A stretch of 64,000 nucleotides of DNA from positions 84,968 through 148,967 of the forward strand of contig NZ_KE383895.1 of the NCBI RefSeq assembly GCF_000422625.1. Direction: 5' to 3'. Origin of the DNA: Adlercreutzia mucosicola DSM 19490 (GTDB lineage Bacteria > Actinomycetota > Coriobacteriia > Coriobacteriales > Eggerthellaceae). This document shows, in pieces, positions 9,515 through 18,105 of the stretch; the stretch's first letter is position 1; each line of letters begins with the position of its first letter. Below the pieces are notes generated by a model. It was not told where the DNA came from. It saw only the letters and a program-made list of their open reading frames with translations, and made no database searches. The position numbers were made by a program, and so were the translations under genes.

Positions 9515-10213
9515 GTGAGACCCCAGCCTGCCGTGAACGCATTCGCCCTGAAGATCGCGGCTATCGCGGGCATGACCTGCAACCACATCGCGAACGTTTT
9601 TGGCGCGAGCATGCCCGAAGCGCCTACCGTGGCGCTGTATATGGTAGGTGGACTCACGTTCCCCATCATGGCGTACTTGCTGTGCGAAGGCTACCGCCAC
9701 ACCTCCAGCGTGCGACGTTACGCAGAACGCCTGGCCCTGTTCGCCGTTATTTCCCAGGTTCCCTATTCCCTGTTGTTCGGCGCCCAGGGCAATGTGCTTA
9801 TCACACTGCTGATTGGGCTCGGCCTTCTCTGGGTCCTTGATCGCAGAAACAATGCGCTGGCGAAGGGCGCGGCCGTGATTGGGGGCATCGCGCTCAGCGT
9901 CTTCTGCGACTGGGGTATCGTCGGACCGCTTCTGATCGTGTTGTTCTGGCACCTGCACGATCGGCCGCGCGGATCGGCCCTGGCTATGGCCGTGGCCGCC
10001 CTGGGCCTGGGCATCCCTGCGCTTTCCCAAGCCGTGGCCGATCCCACCCCCGTGACGCTGGGGGCCCTCGGGTACTATACCGTCGGTTTCGGCACGGCCA
10101 CCTTGCTCATCCTGAACTACAACGGCCAGCGCGGACGGCCGATGAAGTGGTTCTTCTACGGGTACTACCCCGCTCACCTGCTCGCTCTCTGGGCGCTGAC
10201 CCTGCTGCTGTAA
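9515..10213 (+). CDS. TraX-like multi-pass membrane protein
   Basis: The 232-residue protein has about eight hydrophobic segments and resembles the TraX family. F-plasmid TraX acetylates pilin, but the role of chromosomal relatives is largely unknown. Family-like features are the N-terminal NAFALKIAAIAGMTCNHI, GGLTFPIMAYLLCEGYRHT and RYAERLALFAVISQVPYSL. Translation probably starts at the GTG at 9515, with GAAAGGA six bases upstream. It stands alone, divergent from the CPBP gene. No pilin or conjugation gene is adjacent, so a mating role is not supported by context. Confidence 0.8.
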   Translation: MRPQPAVNAFALKIAAIAGMTCNHIANVFGASMPEAPTVALYMVGGLTFPIMAYLLCEGYRHTSSVRRYAERLALFAVISQVPYSLLFGAQGNVLITLLIGLGLLWVLDRRNNALAKGAAVIGGIALSVFCDWGIVGPLLIVLFWHLHDRPRGSALAMAVAALGLGIPALSQAVADPTPVTLGALGYYTVGFGTATLLILNYNGQRGRPMKWFFYGYYPAHLLALWALTLLL

Positions 10214-10255
10214 CGCAACGGGCCGACACCCACCCGGGGCGCCGTCCCTTTATCT

Positions 10256-10303
10256 CCGTGACAAAAATGGGCCGCCGGGTGCAGATTTTTCGACTTATAT
10301 AGC
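10256..10303 (+). repeat. Intergenic inverted-repeat element, copy 1
   Basis: This 48-bp unit begins CCGTGACAAAA and contains GCAGATTTTTCGACTTAT (10281-10298). A second copy in opposite orientation lies at 10429-10476 with identical spacing between the two conserved blocks. The conserved blocks and variable middle suggest a paired binding site or promoter element rather than a simple duplication. Confidence 0.8.
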
Positions 10304-10428
10304 CAACCAAAATGCTTCCGCAGGCTCTATCATCTTCAAGAAGTCCTCGAGACTAACTATGACCTGGGGAAACAACTCCACTCCATGCAGTATTCGGCTT
10401 GTGAATCCCCTCCCGAGACTAGCACATT

Positions 10429-10476
10429 GCTACATAAGTCGAAAAATCTGCAAGAAGAGCCCCTATTTTGTCACGG
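10429..10476 (-). repeat. Intergenic inverted-repeat element, copy 2
   Basis: Read on the minus strand this begins CCGTGACAAAA, and 14 variable bases later repeats GCAGATTTTTCGACTTAT exactly, followed by a one-base difference and TAGC. It matches copy 1 at 39 of 48 positions. The 125 bp between the two copies hold no convincing gene. Confidence 0.8.
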
Positions 10477-10613
10477 CAAGATCAGCCAATCGCCATTTCA
10501 TGAGGCAGTGACTACGCGAGGGGCCGGCGGGTACGCCCGTAACCGTTCTTCCGAGGGACGGCAGAACACACTCGCCCGCGCCTCCCGGACTGCGGGCTGT
10601 CCCCTTTCCAACG

Positions 10614-10649
10614 CGCGCCCGGTCGGTACACGGCCGGGCGCGTTTTTTT
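10614..10649 (+). terminator. Intrinsic terminator
   Basis: CGCGCCCGG (10614-10622) pairs perfectly with CCGGGCGCG (10634-10642), followed by seven T. It would stop rightward transcription from the TraX-like gene or from a transcript starting inside the inverted-repeat region. Confidence 0.8.
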
Positions 10650-10689
10650 CAGTTGGTGTAGGCCCTGCTAGTCTCGCAGCGCGAGAGTC

Positions 10690-11190
10690 CTAAGCCGCGT
10701 GGCCGATCAGCTGGGCCAGCTCGTCGCGGCCGCTGAAGCGAACCGCCTGGGCCTCGGGGTCGTGGGCCGGCAGCACTTCGCCTACCCACACATCGCCATT
10801 CCGCTCGAACCGCTCAGAGCGCACCACCCAGCGGAACGCCGGACGCACATGGTCGGCCAGCTCCACGATCTTCGTGGGATAGCTCATGCCCTGCAGCGTT
10901 TCCTGCAGCGCATCCAGCTCGCTGTCATCTTCCTCGACCAGCACCAGGCCTCGCTCGGGGTTGTATACCACGCCCGTACCCACAAAGGCAAGGCGCATCT
11001 TCTCGCGGCGACGGTGCTCGGCCCACACGATGGCGCCGATGACACCAGCCACCACAACCCACCACACGATGGCGATGACCAGATCCAGTGGATCGTCCAC
11101 ATGGTTGAAGCCCAGCTGGAACCACAGCCCCAAAAGCACGGCACAGGACAGGACGGCGATAACCGCTACCAGCCAATTGCTCTTTCTCAT
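10690..11190 (-). CDS. Hypothetical membrane protein downstream of the surface-protein block
   Basis: I do not recognise the family. The 166-residue protein starts MRKSNWLVAV and has two membrane segments near its N-terminus (about 5-25 and 35-58), then a soluble cytoplasmic-looking part rich in acidic residues (EEDDSELDALQETLQ). I chose the ATG at 11190 because it opens the first membrane helix and has AAAGG upstream; the open frame continues 60 codons further without such support. It lies 58 bp after the 1289-residue surface protein and is probably its transcriptional tail. Confidence 0.65.
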   Translation of the reverse strand: MRKSNWLVAVIAVLSCAVLLGLWFQLGFNHVDDPLDLVIAIVWWVVVAGVIGAIVWAEHRRREKMRLAFVGTGVVYNPERGLVLVEEDDSELDALQETLQGMSYPTKIVELADHVRPAFRWVVRSERFERNGDVWVGEVLPAHDPEAQAVRFSGRDELAQLIGHAA

Positions 11191-11248
11191 ACCAACCAAC
11201 CTTTCAGAAGGGCGCAGGCGGAATCCCGCGCCCTGGGGTGTCGTTCTC

Positions 11249-14200
11249 TTACAGCGCCTGATGGGCGGGGGCAAACTCGGTATCGGCAGGGCGAGCCTCC
11301 ACGCGACCCGTGATCTCGTTCTCGTAGTCGTCGATGTCGCGAGCGATACCGAGACGACGACGTACCACAACCAGCCCGTAGAGGGCCGTCAGCAAGATGC
11401 CGGCCAGCATCGCCCAATGCACCCAGCAATGCGGCTCGTCGAAGGCGCCCATGGGAGTGCCATCGTCGGCGATCTGCTCACCGGCATCGGGAGCGGCCAG
11501 CGGCGCAGCGTCGTCGTCGATAGTGGTGGTCGTCGGCGCCGGCGTGGCCGCCGCGGGAGCAGGCGCCGCTGCGGCGGGCACGGCAGCCGCAGGAGCGGCC
11601 GGGGTTGCCGCGGCGGGCGTTGCGGCCGGAGCCGGGGCGGGAGCCGGGGTAGGAGCCGGAGTCGGCACGGGCGTCGGCGGCACCGGGGTCCCCGGGGTGG
11701 GAGTCGGCAGCGGAGCCGGCACCGTGATGGTGAAGTCGCCGGGCACCACGGTCACCGTGTAGTTCGGATTCGCCGTATAGTTCGCCGTCAGCACGCCACC
11801 GTACACACCAGCAACCTGATCGGTGTTGGTGCGGGCGAAGGTAACCAGGCCCAGATCATTCTCGTCAACCAGGGAACCGGCGGTAATACGACCGGTGAAG
11901 GCCGGATCGGCCATACCCAGCAGCTTAGTGGCATCGTCCACGGTGATGGTCACCGGGCGAGGCTCCACGGTCAGGGTGCCGGGAACGGTCAGCACGGTGT
12001 AGTTGTTCGTCACATCCACGTTGTTCTCGTCGAAGATGCGCATGTCGCTGATCGTCAGCTCGGTCGTACCCACATTGGTGCGCTCGCCGGTCACCGTCGC
12101 GGTGGCATGATGGGCACGATCGAGGCCCGCCACCGTGAAGTCGGTCGTGGTCAGCGGCTCACCGTCGTAGGTCTTGGTCAGCGACTCCACCGCGAAGACC
12201 GCCTCACCCATGTTGATCTTCTCGTAGTCAACGCGAATGACATTGTCGCCCACGCCGATCTCGATAGCATGGTCGGTGCTGGTCAAGCGATACTGCACAT
12301 CATCGACCCGCACGACCGGCTCCGGATTAACGCTCTGAGTGCTCCCGAAGGTCACCCCCGTCTCACCCTGAGCCCAATCCGCCGGCACGTCAGTCATCTG
12401 CACGCCATCCAGATAATACTGCACCGTATAGCGCAGATCGGTACGCTTCGCGTAGTATACATCGATAGTCTTGGTCGTCTGGCCTTCGAACTCGCCGGCC
12501 TCGGCCGCCTCAAGGGTGTAGCTCGGCTGGAGCCCTTCGACCCGAACGCGGTTGTATCCGGGGAACTTGTCCTCCGCAGCGATGGCCTCAGCATTAGGGA
12601 TATAGGTGAGAGCATCGTTGATCCAGGAAGTTTCGTCGAACAGCACCGAGCTATCGGAAATCACGTTGCCGTTTTCATCCAGCTCGACATCGGGCTTCAC
12701 CGGTTCGTTATCGAGCCAGTAGCGCACCGTCACCGTCAGGCCATGGGTCTGCGAGCGATCCTCTGACCACTGAGCTTCGTAGGAAGCGTCGGCCGTCACC
12801 TTGGTGTCCAGCGCAGGAGCCCATCCCTCGAACTGATAGCCCACCTCGCCAGCCACCAGCGGGGCCGCGGGAGTCAAGGAGCCGTAATCCAGCGCCTCGT
12901 GGGTCACCGAATCGAAGACACCGTGATCGCCCGGCAGGTAGCTCACGGTCAGCTGCTGCTTGAAGTACACCTTCAGCGTCGTGGAGCCATCGCCCGCGAT
13001 CGGAGCCGACTCGACGTTCGCAGCCGCGGCGTCGAACCTGTAGCCAGGACGGGTCGGGTTCTTGTCGGCATCGGTCACGGTGGCTACGGCGTCGGTTGTG
13101 CCCGTGCGCTTCACGATGCTATCTGCCACGGCGGCGTACTTGCCGTCCTTCATATAGTAGTATTCAACCTCATAGGCCGTATCCTCTTTGGCCTCCCATG
13201 CGCCCGTGAACTCCACGGCACTATTCGGCATGGCAAATACGCCCGCATTGACGTCCACATCGGTGGTATTCCAACCCTTAAAGGTATAGCCAGCCAGCAC
13301 GGGAAGGGCCGCGACGTTCACGGAAGCCTTATACTTGACATCCTCGGGCGCGGGAACAGCTGGGGCAGCCGCCGGCACCACACCGGTATAGCGGTAGCTC
13401 ACCTTATGCTGAGCACGCTTGTAGTACAGCTTCAGAACCAGCGAGCCGTCGGCAGCAATAGATCCCTCGGCAACGGTGTCCGGCGCGTCGAGATTCAGCG
13501 TAAAGCCGTCGTACTGCTTCGGCTGCGCCTTCACCGGGGCATCGGTGGTTCCCACTTCGTTAATAGTGCTAACCAGCTCGTAGCTGTTATCCAACTTCTG
13601 CTGATAATGCTGCACCTGGTAGTGAACATCGGCGCGCTTCGTATAGTAGAAGGTGATAACGTTGTCCTCAATATCGGCGGCATTGGAGCCGATAACAAGC
13701 GACTTGGTCGACGCATCCGCCTTATAGCCCTCAATGCTGCAAGCGGTGGCCGTTACCTTGTCACCGAAAGCTTTGCCTCCGATAGTCAGGGCTTCGGCCA
13801 ATTCACGATCAGTGCCCTTCTCAAGGTAGCGCACCGTGTAGGAAAGATCATCGCGAATCTTCCACTGAGCAACATAAGTCGCATCTTTTGTAACCGTAGC
13901 AGCGACCTCGGGTTCCCAGCTCTCAAAGACCCAACCGAGCTCGGCATTCAGCGAGGGAGGGGCGGGAGTCTGAGATCCGGCAAGAATATTGGGAAACACC
14001 ACCTCGGCAGGATCATTACCCACAAAGGATCCGTGCTCTCCACTCTGGTATTTAACGGTATACGTTTCCTCACAATCGGGCACACCATTGCCATTGCTGT
14101 CTTTATGGTAGGTAACAGTCACAACTTGGTTGCCCATGACGTGCTCAATGCGAACGCGCTCTTTATCAGCAACATACCCCTTAAGGAAAGGCGTGACCTG

Positions 14201-15118
14201 CGTAAAGCTTTCGCCCACCTTCACCGTCTTCGTAATCGAAGAAGGTAGGTTGTTCGGAGCGGGCTCACCATCTTCATTATGGTAGACATACTCAACCGTC
14301 ACATTGCACTTCGCCTTAACAGTAAGCTTTCCGTCCAGATGCCACGTCAGGTTGCCGTCTTCATCTGCATAACCAGAGGCATTCGACTGCACCTTCGCCG
14401 TTTTCCATGTAATATCTTCGTAGTCGAACTCCATGCCCTGATTGAGGGGGAGACGATGGATGCTGCCAGAATTGACCAGCGCTTCAATTTTCTCCTGGGC
14501 CGCTTGCCCAGCCGTATCGCCAGCCTTGCAATCCGCAGCCGGGCGAAGCACATCGGAAGACAGCTCAACATATCCAATGGTGTAATACTTGTCGAAGCCA
14601 ACAGTGCCACCAAGATTATTGGAGGGATCGTCGAGCTCAATGAACACATAGACACGGGTCGTCGCCGATTCAGGCTGGCGCTTGTCGGCAATCGTGGTCT
14701 CAAGGGGTTCTGGCGCAACCGTGACCGAAGGAGCGCTTTGAGCCTGCTTAACAACAACTGGCTCTGGAGTTACCCGGGCGGGAACTTCAACGTCGGCCTC
14801 GGGCTCCTCCTCGGTCGGGGCTGGGTCGGGAGTCTCGTCGGAAGACGGGTTTTGGGACCCCTCTTCGGGCTCCTCTTCGGGCACAACCTCGGTTTCGGGC
14901 TCTTCAGACGAAACGGGATCCTCCCCGACGGGGTCGTTCACCTGATCGACGAGCTCAGTGCTCTCCACCGTCTCGTCTGCGCCGGCACGCTCCGTGAACA
15001 TGGTCACGTTCAGGAACGAGAACACCAGCAATACCGAAAGCAAAACCGACAGGAACTTGCCCTCAGCGGTGTTCCGCGCATCTACAAACCGCGCGATGCT
15101 CCGCATACTCCTCACCAA
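11249..15118 (-). CDS. Large multi-domain surface protein (InlB-type/MucBP-like repeats, MBG domains, C-terminal membrane anchor)
   Basis: The 1289-residue protein is built like a cell-wall-spanning adhesin. An N-terminal export segment (KFLSVLLSVLLVFSFLNVTMF) precedes an acidic Pro/Glu/Ser-rich region (about 45-130). Repeat domains follow: several InlB-B/MucBP-like units with the pattern YTVKYQSGEHGSF, VQHYQQ, FKGWNTT and YEVEYYY (about 275-850). Next are MBG-like units (KTYDGEPLTTTDFTVAGL; ANPNYTV), then a Pro/Ala/Thr-rich stalk. The C-terminus has IDDDAAPLA and IADDGTPM, one hydrophobic helix and a basic stop-transfer (VVRRRLG), but no LPxTG. A tail of about 30 residues follows the helix, longer than a typical sorting signal. 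Upstream lies a G10/C10 tract. Confidence 0.85.
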   Translation of the reverse strand: MVRSMRSIARFVDARNTAEGKFLSVLLSVLLVFSFLNVTMFTERAGADETVESTELVDQVNDPVGEDPVSSEEPETEVVPEEEPEEGSQNPSSDETPDPAPTEEEPEADVEVPARVTPEPVVVKQAQSAPSVTVAPEPLETTIADKRQPESATTRVYVFIELDDPSNNLGGTVGFDKYYTIGYVELSSDVLRPAADCKAGDTAGQAAQEKIEALVNSGSIHRLPLNQGMEFDYEDITWKTAKVQSNASGYADEDGNLTWHLDGKLTVKAKCNVTVEYVYHNEDGEPAPNNLPSSITKTVKVGESFTQVTPFLKGYVADKERVRIEHVMGNQVVTVTYHKDSNGNGVPDCEETYTVKYQSGEHGSFVGNDPAEVVFPNILAGSQTPAPPSLNAELGWVFESWEPEVAATVTKDATYVAQWKIRDDLSYTVRYLEKGTDRELAEALTIGGKAFGDKVTATACSIEGYKADASTKSLVIGSNAADIEDNVITFYYTKRADVHYQVQHYQQKLDNSYELVSTINEVGTTDAPVKAQPKQYDGFTLNLDAPDTVAEGSIAADGSLVLKLYYKRAQHKVSYRYTGVVPAAAPAVPAPEDVKYKASVNVAALPVLAGYTFKGWNTTDVDVNAGVFAMPNSAVEFTGAWEAKEDTAYEVEYYYMKDGKYAAVADSIVKRTGTTDAVATVTDADKNPTRPGYRFDAAAANVESAPIAGDGSTTLKVYFKQQLTVSYLPGDHGVFDSVTHEALDYGSLTPAAPLVAGEVGYQFEGWAPALDTKVTADASYEAQWSEDRSQTHGLTVTVRYWLDNEPVKPDVELDENGNVISDSSVLFDETSWINDALTYIPNAEAIAAEDKFPGYNRVRVEGLQPSYTLEAAEAGEFEGQTTKTIDVYYAKRTDLRYTVQYYLDGVQMTDVPADWAQGETGVTFGSTQSVNPEPVVRVDDVQYRLTSTDHAIEIGVGDNVIRVDYEKINMGEAVFAVESLTKTYDGEPLTTTDFTVAGLDRAHHATATVTGERTNVGTTELTISDMRIFDENNVDVTNNYTVLTVPGTLTVEPRPVTITVDDATKLLGMADPAFTGRITAGSLVDENDLGLVTFARTNTDQVAGVYGGVLTANYTANPNYTVTVVPGDFTITVPAPLPTPTPGTPVPPTPVPTPAPTPAPAPAPAATPAAATPAAPAAAVPAAAAPAPAAATPAPTTTTIDDDAAPLAAPDAGEQIADDGTPMGAFDEPHCWVHWAMLAGILLTALYGLVVVRRRLGIARDIDDYENEITGRVEARPADTEFAPAHQAL

Positions 15119-15516
15119 CCTTCTCCTTCGTTTCTTCTACTGCGTTTCCGCTGCTTAAATACTGGCTTTCACCAGATACTTAATTTGGTTGAGAGCGTTT
15201 ATCAGAGCTCGTTTTCCCTTCTGGAAACAGATTTATGACCCCTTGGCAAACGTTTCTCAACGTCCACTTTACAGAAATACCCTGTCCTGTAAACTGACAA
15301 AAATGACTACAAAGTCAACGAGGGGGGGGGGTAGCGCGATTTTTATAATTTGAACAGGTAAAACTATTCTCGAAATCAAATTTTGCTTTATTTACCATAG
15401 CAGAGATGTGACATGAATTTGATAGGGTAAAATCTCTTGCGAACGGTATAATCCTGCGATTTTGTCCTATTGCCCGCCACCCTTCTGCTACCGATCAGAA
15501 CGGCTTTCAGATGGGC
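15119..15516. other. AT-rich intergenic region before the large surface-protein gene
   Basis: This 398-bp gap has much lower GC than its neighbours. It holds the homopolymer at 15322-15331, a candidate minus-strand -10-like ATTATAAAAAT near 15340-15350, and an imperfect inverted repeat (ttgagagcgttt near 15190, aaacgtttctcaac near 15258). On the minus strand TTGACT lies directly after the C-run. I see no gene here. Confidence 0.6.
15322..15331. repeat. Homopolymeric G10 (C10 on the minus strand) tract
   Basis: Ten consecutive G lie about 205 bp upstream of the 1289-residue surface-protein start. Read leftward, the C-run sits between an AT-rich -10-like element and a TTGACT hexamer. Runs of this length commonly change length by slipped-strand mispairing and can switch promoters. 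Confidence 0.9.
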
Positions 15517-16095
15517 TCAGGCTTCCTGTTCCCGTCGCCTGGCAAGATTGCTCACCACCGACCCCACAATGCAGAAAGCAGCCCCTATGAGAACAATCCA
15601 GCCGAGCAGAAGCTTGCCCGGTGTGGAATCCAGGGCCATGAGAAAATACCCCACGAAAGGTACCGAGGCCACGATGCGGCCCAGCACGTGCTGATAGGGA
15701 ACGGGTCGGATATCCAAATCGGCGTTCGCATCACCCTTGGTGATCAACTCCCCTTCTTCGGCATTGTTCTCTTCCACCCGATGGACGATCACATCCTCGT
15801 CGCGCCAAAAAGCCGCCACGTCACCCGGCTGCAAAGAAGTCCCATCGATGGGCTCGGCGTACACCAGGGTTCCCGTAGGATAAGCAGGTTCCATAGACCC
15901 CGAGATGATGGCATAGGACTGCATACCTATGACCCGAGGCACCACCGCAGCGCCCAGCCCCACTATGGCGAGGGCGGCGAGAATCAGCACACCTATCATC
16001 GTGCACAGCCGGGCAAGGACGCGCATGCGAGACAAACGCCGCTCAACTGCATGAGAGAACGAATCAGACGTTATGTTCGCCGCTTCCTTTGCCAT
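15517..16095 (-). CDS. sipW: SipW-type (ER/archaeal-like) signal peptidase I
   Basis: This 192-residue membrane protease belongs to the SipW subgroup of type I signal peptidases, which uses a Ser/His pair instead of Ser/Lys. The nucleophile motif is SGSMEP, the His is in VIVHRVEE, and the conserved acidic box is TKGDANADLD. An N-terminal membrane helix (about 28-52) and two C-terminal hydrophobic segments (about 140-180) match SipW topology. In Bacillus, SipW processes TasA and TapA, the biofilm matrix proteins. Two genes upstream in the same leftward block encode TasA-like precursors, so these are its likely substrates. It follows the MucBP-like surface gene by 70 bp. Confidence 0.92.
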   Translation of the reverse strand: MAKEAANITSDSFSHAVERRLSRMRVLARLCTMIGVLILAALAIVGLGAAVVPRVIGMQSYAIISGSMEPAYPTGTLVYAEPIDGTSLQPGDVAAFWRDEDVIVHRVEENNAEEGELITKGDANADLDIRPVPYQHVLGRIVASVPFVGYFLMALDSTPGKLLLGWIVLIGAAFCIVGSVVSNLARRREQEA

Positions 16096-16165
16096 GGGAT
16101 CAATGTATCACAAAGGGCGAGGCACCAAAGGCACCTCGCCCCTGAAAAGCTGCTGGCATGGCCTT

Positions 16166-17284
16166 CTAGGCCTGCTGCGCCTCTTCTCCCTGTTGTTCCT
16201 TGCGGGCCCTCAGCAAGATGACCGCGATAAGGCAGGCAAGTACGGCGGCGGCCACAGCCCAGGGAATCCAAGCCGTGTTGGCCACGGGCGTCGAGTCACC
16301 TGGCTGCTGGCCCGAAGCCAGGGCATTCTCATCATCATTGATGGTCTCCACATCGGGAGCATCCAGAGGGGTGCCATCCTCGGCGATAACCTGAGTGCCA
16401 GCATCGGTCGTGAGCGGCGTAGCCTCAATGGGGTTCGCCGGGTCGGCAGTCGCCGCACGAGTTGCCGCCTGGTTCGCAGCGGCCACGGCCTCCTGCTCGG
16501 TAATAGCAGTCGTGTAAACGCCCGTCGCGCGAGAACCGTCGGAGGTGATTACATCCACACGACCCGAGAGCTGCTGCTCGGTTGTCGTGCCTTCAGCCAA
16601 GCGCGTGTAGCGGAACGTGATCACGTTCTTCGCCTCGTCTTCAGATAGGGTAAGCAACACCACCGAAGCCTGGGGCAGGTAGTTCTCGATGTACACAGGC
16701 GTGGTTGCCGGACGATCGCCAATGTCGCCGAAGAAAGTCTGGGAGTCCATCAACGGATTGCCGTCGGCGTCCACATAGTTCACGGTATAGGCCACGCGAT
16801 TGGCCAGAATGCCATAGGCCACCACGAAATCGGTGTCCTCGGTAATGGGCGCCGAGGTATTGCCCAGACCGCCGTCGGGGGTGGGCACGGCGTACAGCAT
16901 CGTATCCACGCCAGCGGTGTTCACCGGATTACCCTCGGCATCGACGGTATCGGTGTTCTTGTCGGAACGAACGTTATCCAAGCCAGCCACGCGAATGCCC
17001 TTGGCGTAGTACTTCTCGTTCTCCACCGTGTACTCGATGTCAGAGAAGTCGGCTACACCGTTCAATCCCACAGCCGGATCCAGCTGAACGCTTTCGGCAG
17101 CCTGATCAGCATCGCCGATACTCACTTTGCCCTGATTGCCGGCATACACCGTCACGCGATATTCCGTGGGCTTGTATGCATCAGCGGTGGCAGCGAAGGC
17201 CGTCGGCGCGGCCACCGTCGCGGCCAGGGTGCCAGCAAGCATTACAGTCAGAGCGCGGCGGCCCCAATTCTTCATGTTCATCAT
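16166..17284 (-). CDS. Secreted membrane-anchored surface protein with MucBP-like domain
   Basis: The 372-residue protein has a classical signal peptide (MKNWGRRALTVMLAGT, cleavage near AFA-A) and a C-terminal membrane helix (WIPWAVAAAVLACLIAVILL) with a basic and acidic cytoplasmic tail. A MucBP-like unit lies around residues 165-230 (VAYTVNYVDADGNPL, ending VITFRYTR). The pre-helix region contains IAEDGTPL, similar to IADDGTPM in the 1289-residue neighbour; neither protein has LPxTG. Its start overlaps the stop of the sortase-type gene upstream by 4 bp (ATGA), indicating translational coupling. I infer a cell-surface structural role next to the SipW/TasA-like proteins. Confidence 0.8.
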   Translation of the reverse strand: MMNMKNWGRRALTVMLAGTLAATVAAPTAFAATADAYKPTEYRVTVYAGNQGKVSIGDADQAAESVQLDPAVGLNGVADFSDIEYTVENEKYYAKGIRVAGLDNVRSDKNTDTVDAEGNPVNTAGVDTMLYAVPTPDGGLGNTSAPITEDTDFVVAYGILANRVAYTVNYVDADGNPLMDSQTFFGDIGDRPATTPVYIENYLPQASVVLLTLSEDEAKNVITFRYTRLAEGTTTEQQLSGRVDVITSDGSRATGVYTTAITEQEAVAAANQAATRAATADPANPIEATPLTTDAGTQVIAEDGTPLDAPDVETINDDENALASGQQPGDSTPVANTAWIPWAVAAAVLACLIAVILLRARKEQQGEEAQQA

Positions 17285-18090
17285 CGGGCGTCGCCCTCCT
17301 TGTCGTTCCTCTTCTGTCGGCGTTGGCGCAACCCAACGCCCACCAGCACAGCCGCGGCCAGTAGCGCCACAACCACCACTATGCCCACTGCCAGCGTGTC
17401 GCCCGTCTGAGAAAGCTTCTTCGGGTCGGGCTTATCATCCTGGTTTGCAGGCGGGTTCTTCGGCTGACGCGGATCTCCTTCTTTGCCCGGCTTATCGGTG
17501 GGTTCGGCAGCGAACTGCAGCTGAATCTGGGCTGCAGAATCGAAGTACGTGTTGCCATGGGTCTCACCGTCGATGGCCACTTCCAGGGTCATGAGAGCGC
17601 GAGCCTGGGGACCTAGCGTATCGAGAAAGAAATATTCGCCCGTCGCTTCGGTCGCGTCGAACAGGCCCTTGGTGGCACCCGTACCCGCATCGCCTGAGAC
17701 AACCTCGTTGGTGATGATCACCTTTTGCGCGCCGGTCGGATCGGTATAGGTAAGTTTGTAGCTATAGGAACCGCCGCTGCGCAGCGACTTTTCCATGGAT
17801 TCCAGCACCTTGTTCTTCATGTACCAGTCAGCCGACTTGTCGCTTTTCTCGTACATGACCACGGTGAACTTTGCCGAGTCGCCCGGCTGCATGCCGCGCA
17901 GCTCCTTCACGATGTCGGCCGAACCCTGATCGGTCATGGCCGTGCCGGTGAACTCGACAGTCCATTCCTTCTCGATAGTTTTGGCGAAAGCCGGAGTCAC
18001 GGCGGCCAATGACAAAACCACTGCCAGGATCAGACCAAGTACGGGGAGCGCTGCCAGGTTATAGGTTCTTTGTTGTCGGATCATCTGCAT
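17281..18090 (-). CDS. Surface protein with LSQTGD sortase-type C-terminus, SipW-locus associated
   Basis: The 269-residue protein has an N-terminal signal segment (LAALPVLGLILAVVLSLAA, cleavage near AFA-K) and a C-terminal sorting signal: KKLSQTGDTL, hydrophobic helix, then RQRRQKRNDK. LSQTG is an unusual variant of LPxTG, so anchoring by sortase is plausible but not proved; no sortase gene is in the window. The extracellular part includes TGEYFFLDTLGPQ and LEVAIDGETHGNTYFD, a pattern I associate with proteins encoded beside SipW and TasA-like genes in other Gram-positives. A Pro/Asp/Lys-rich spacer precedes the sorting motif. It follows the 257-residue TasA-like gene by 15 bp. Confidence 0.82.
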   Translation of the reverse strand: MQMIRQQRTYNLAALPVLGLILAVVLSLAAVTPAFAKTIEKEWTVEFTGTAMTDQGSADIVKELRGMQPGDSAKFTVVMYEKSDKSADWYMKNKVLESMEKSLRSGGSYSYKLTYTDPTGAQKVIITNEVVSGDAGTGATKGLFDATEATGEYFFLDTLGPQARALMTLEVAIDGETHGNTYFDSAAQIQLQFAAEPTDKPGKEGDPRQPKNPPANQDDKPDPKKLSQTGDTLAVGIVVVVALLAAAVLVGVGLRQRRQKRNDKEGDAR

Positions 18091-18105
18091 GGGAGAAAAA
18101 CCTCC

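Noticed and set aside
10385..10693. A 102-codon open frame in the gap after the TraX-like gene
   Set aside because: It runs through one inverted-repeat copy and through the strong terminator at 10614-10649, lacks a good ribosome-binding site and resembles no known protein.
12899..14248. A 449-codon open frame on the plus strand
   Set aside because: It is antisense to the repeat region of the 1289-residue surface protein; composition mirrors that gene.
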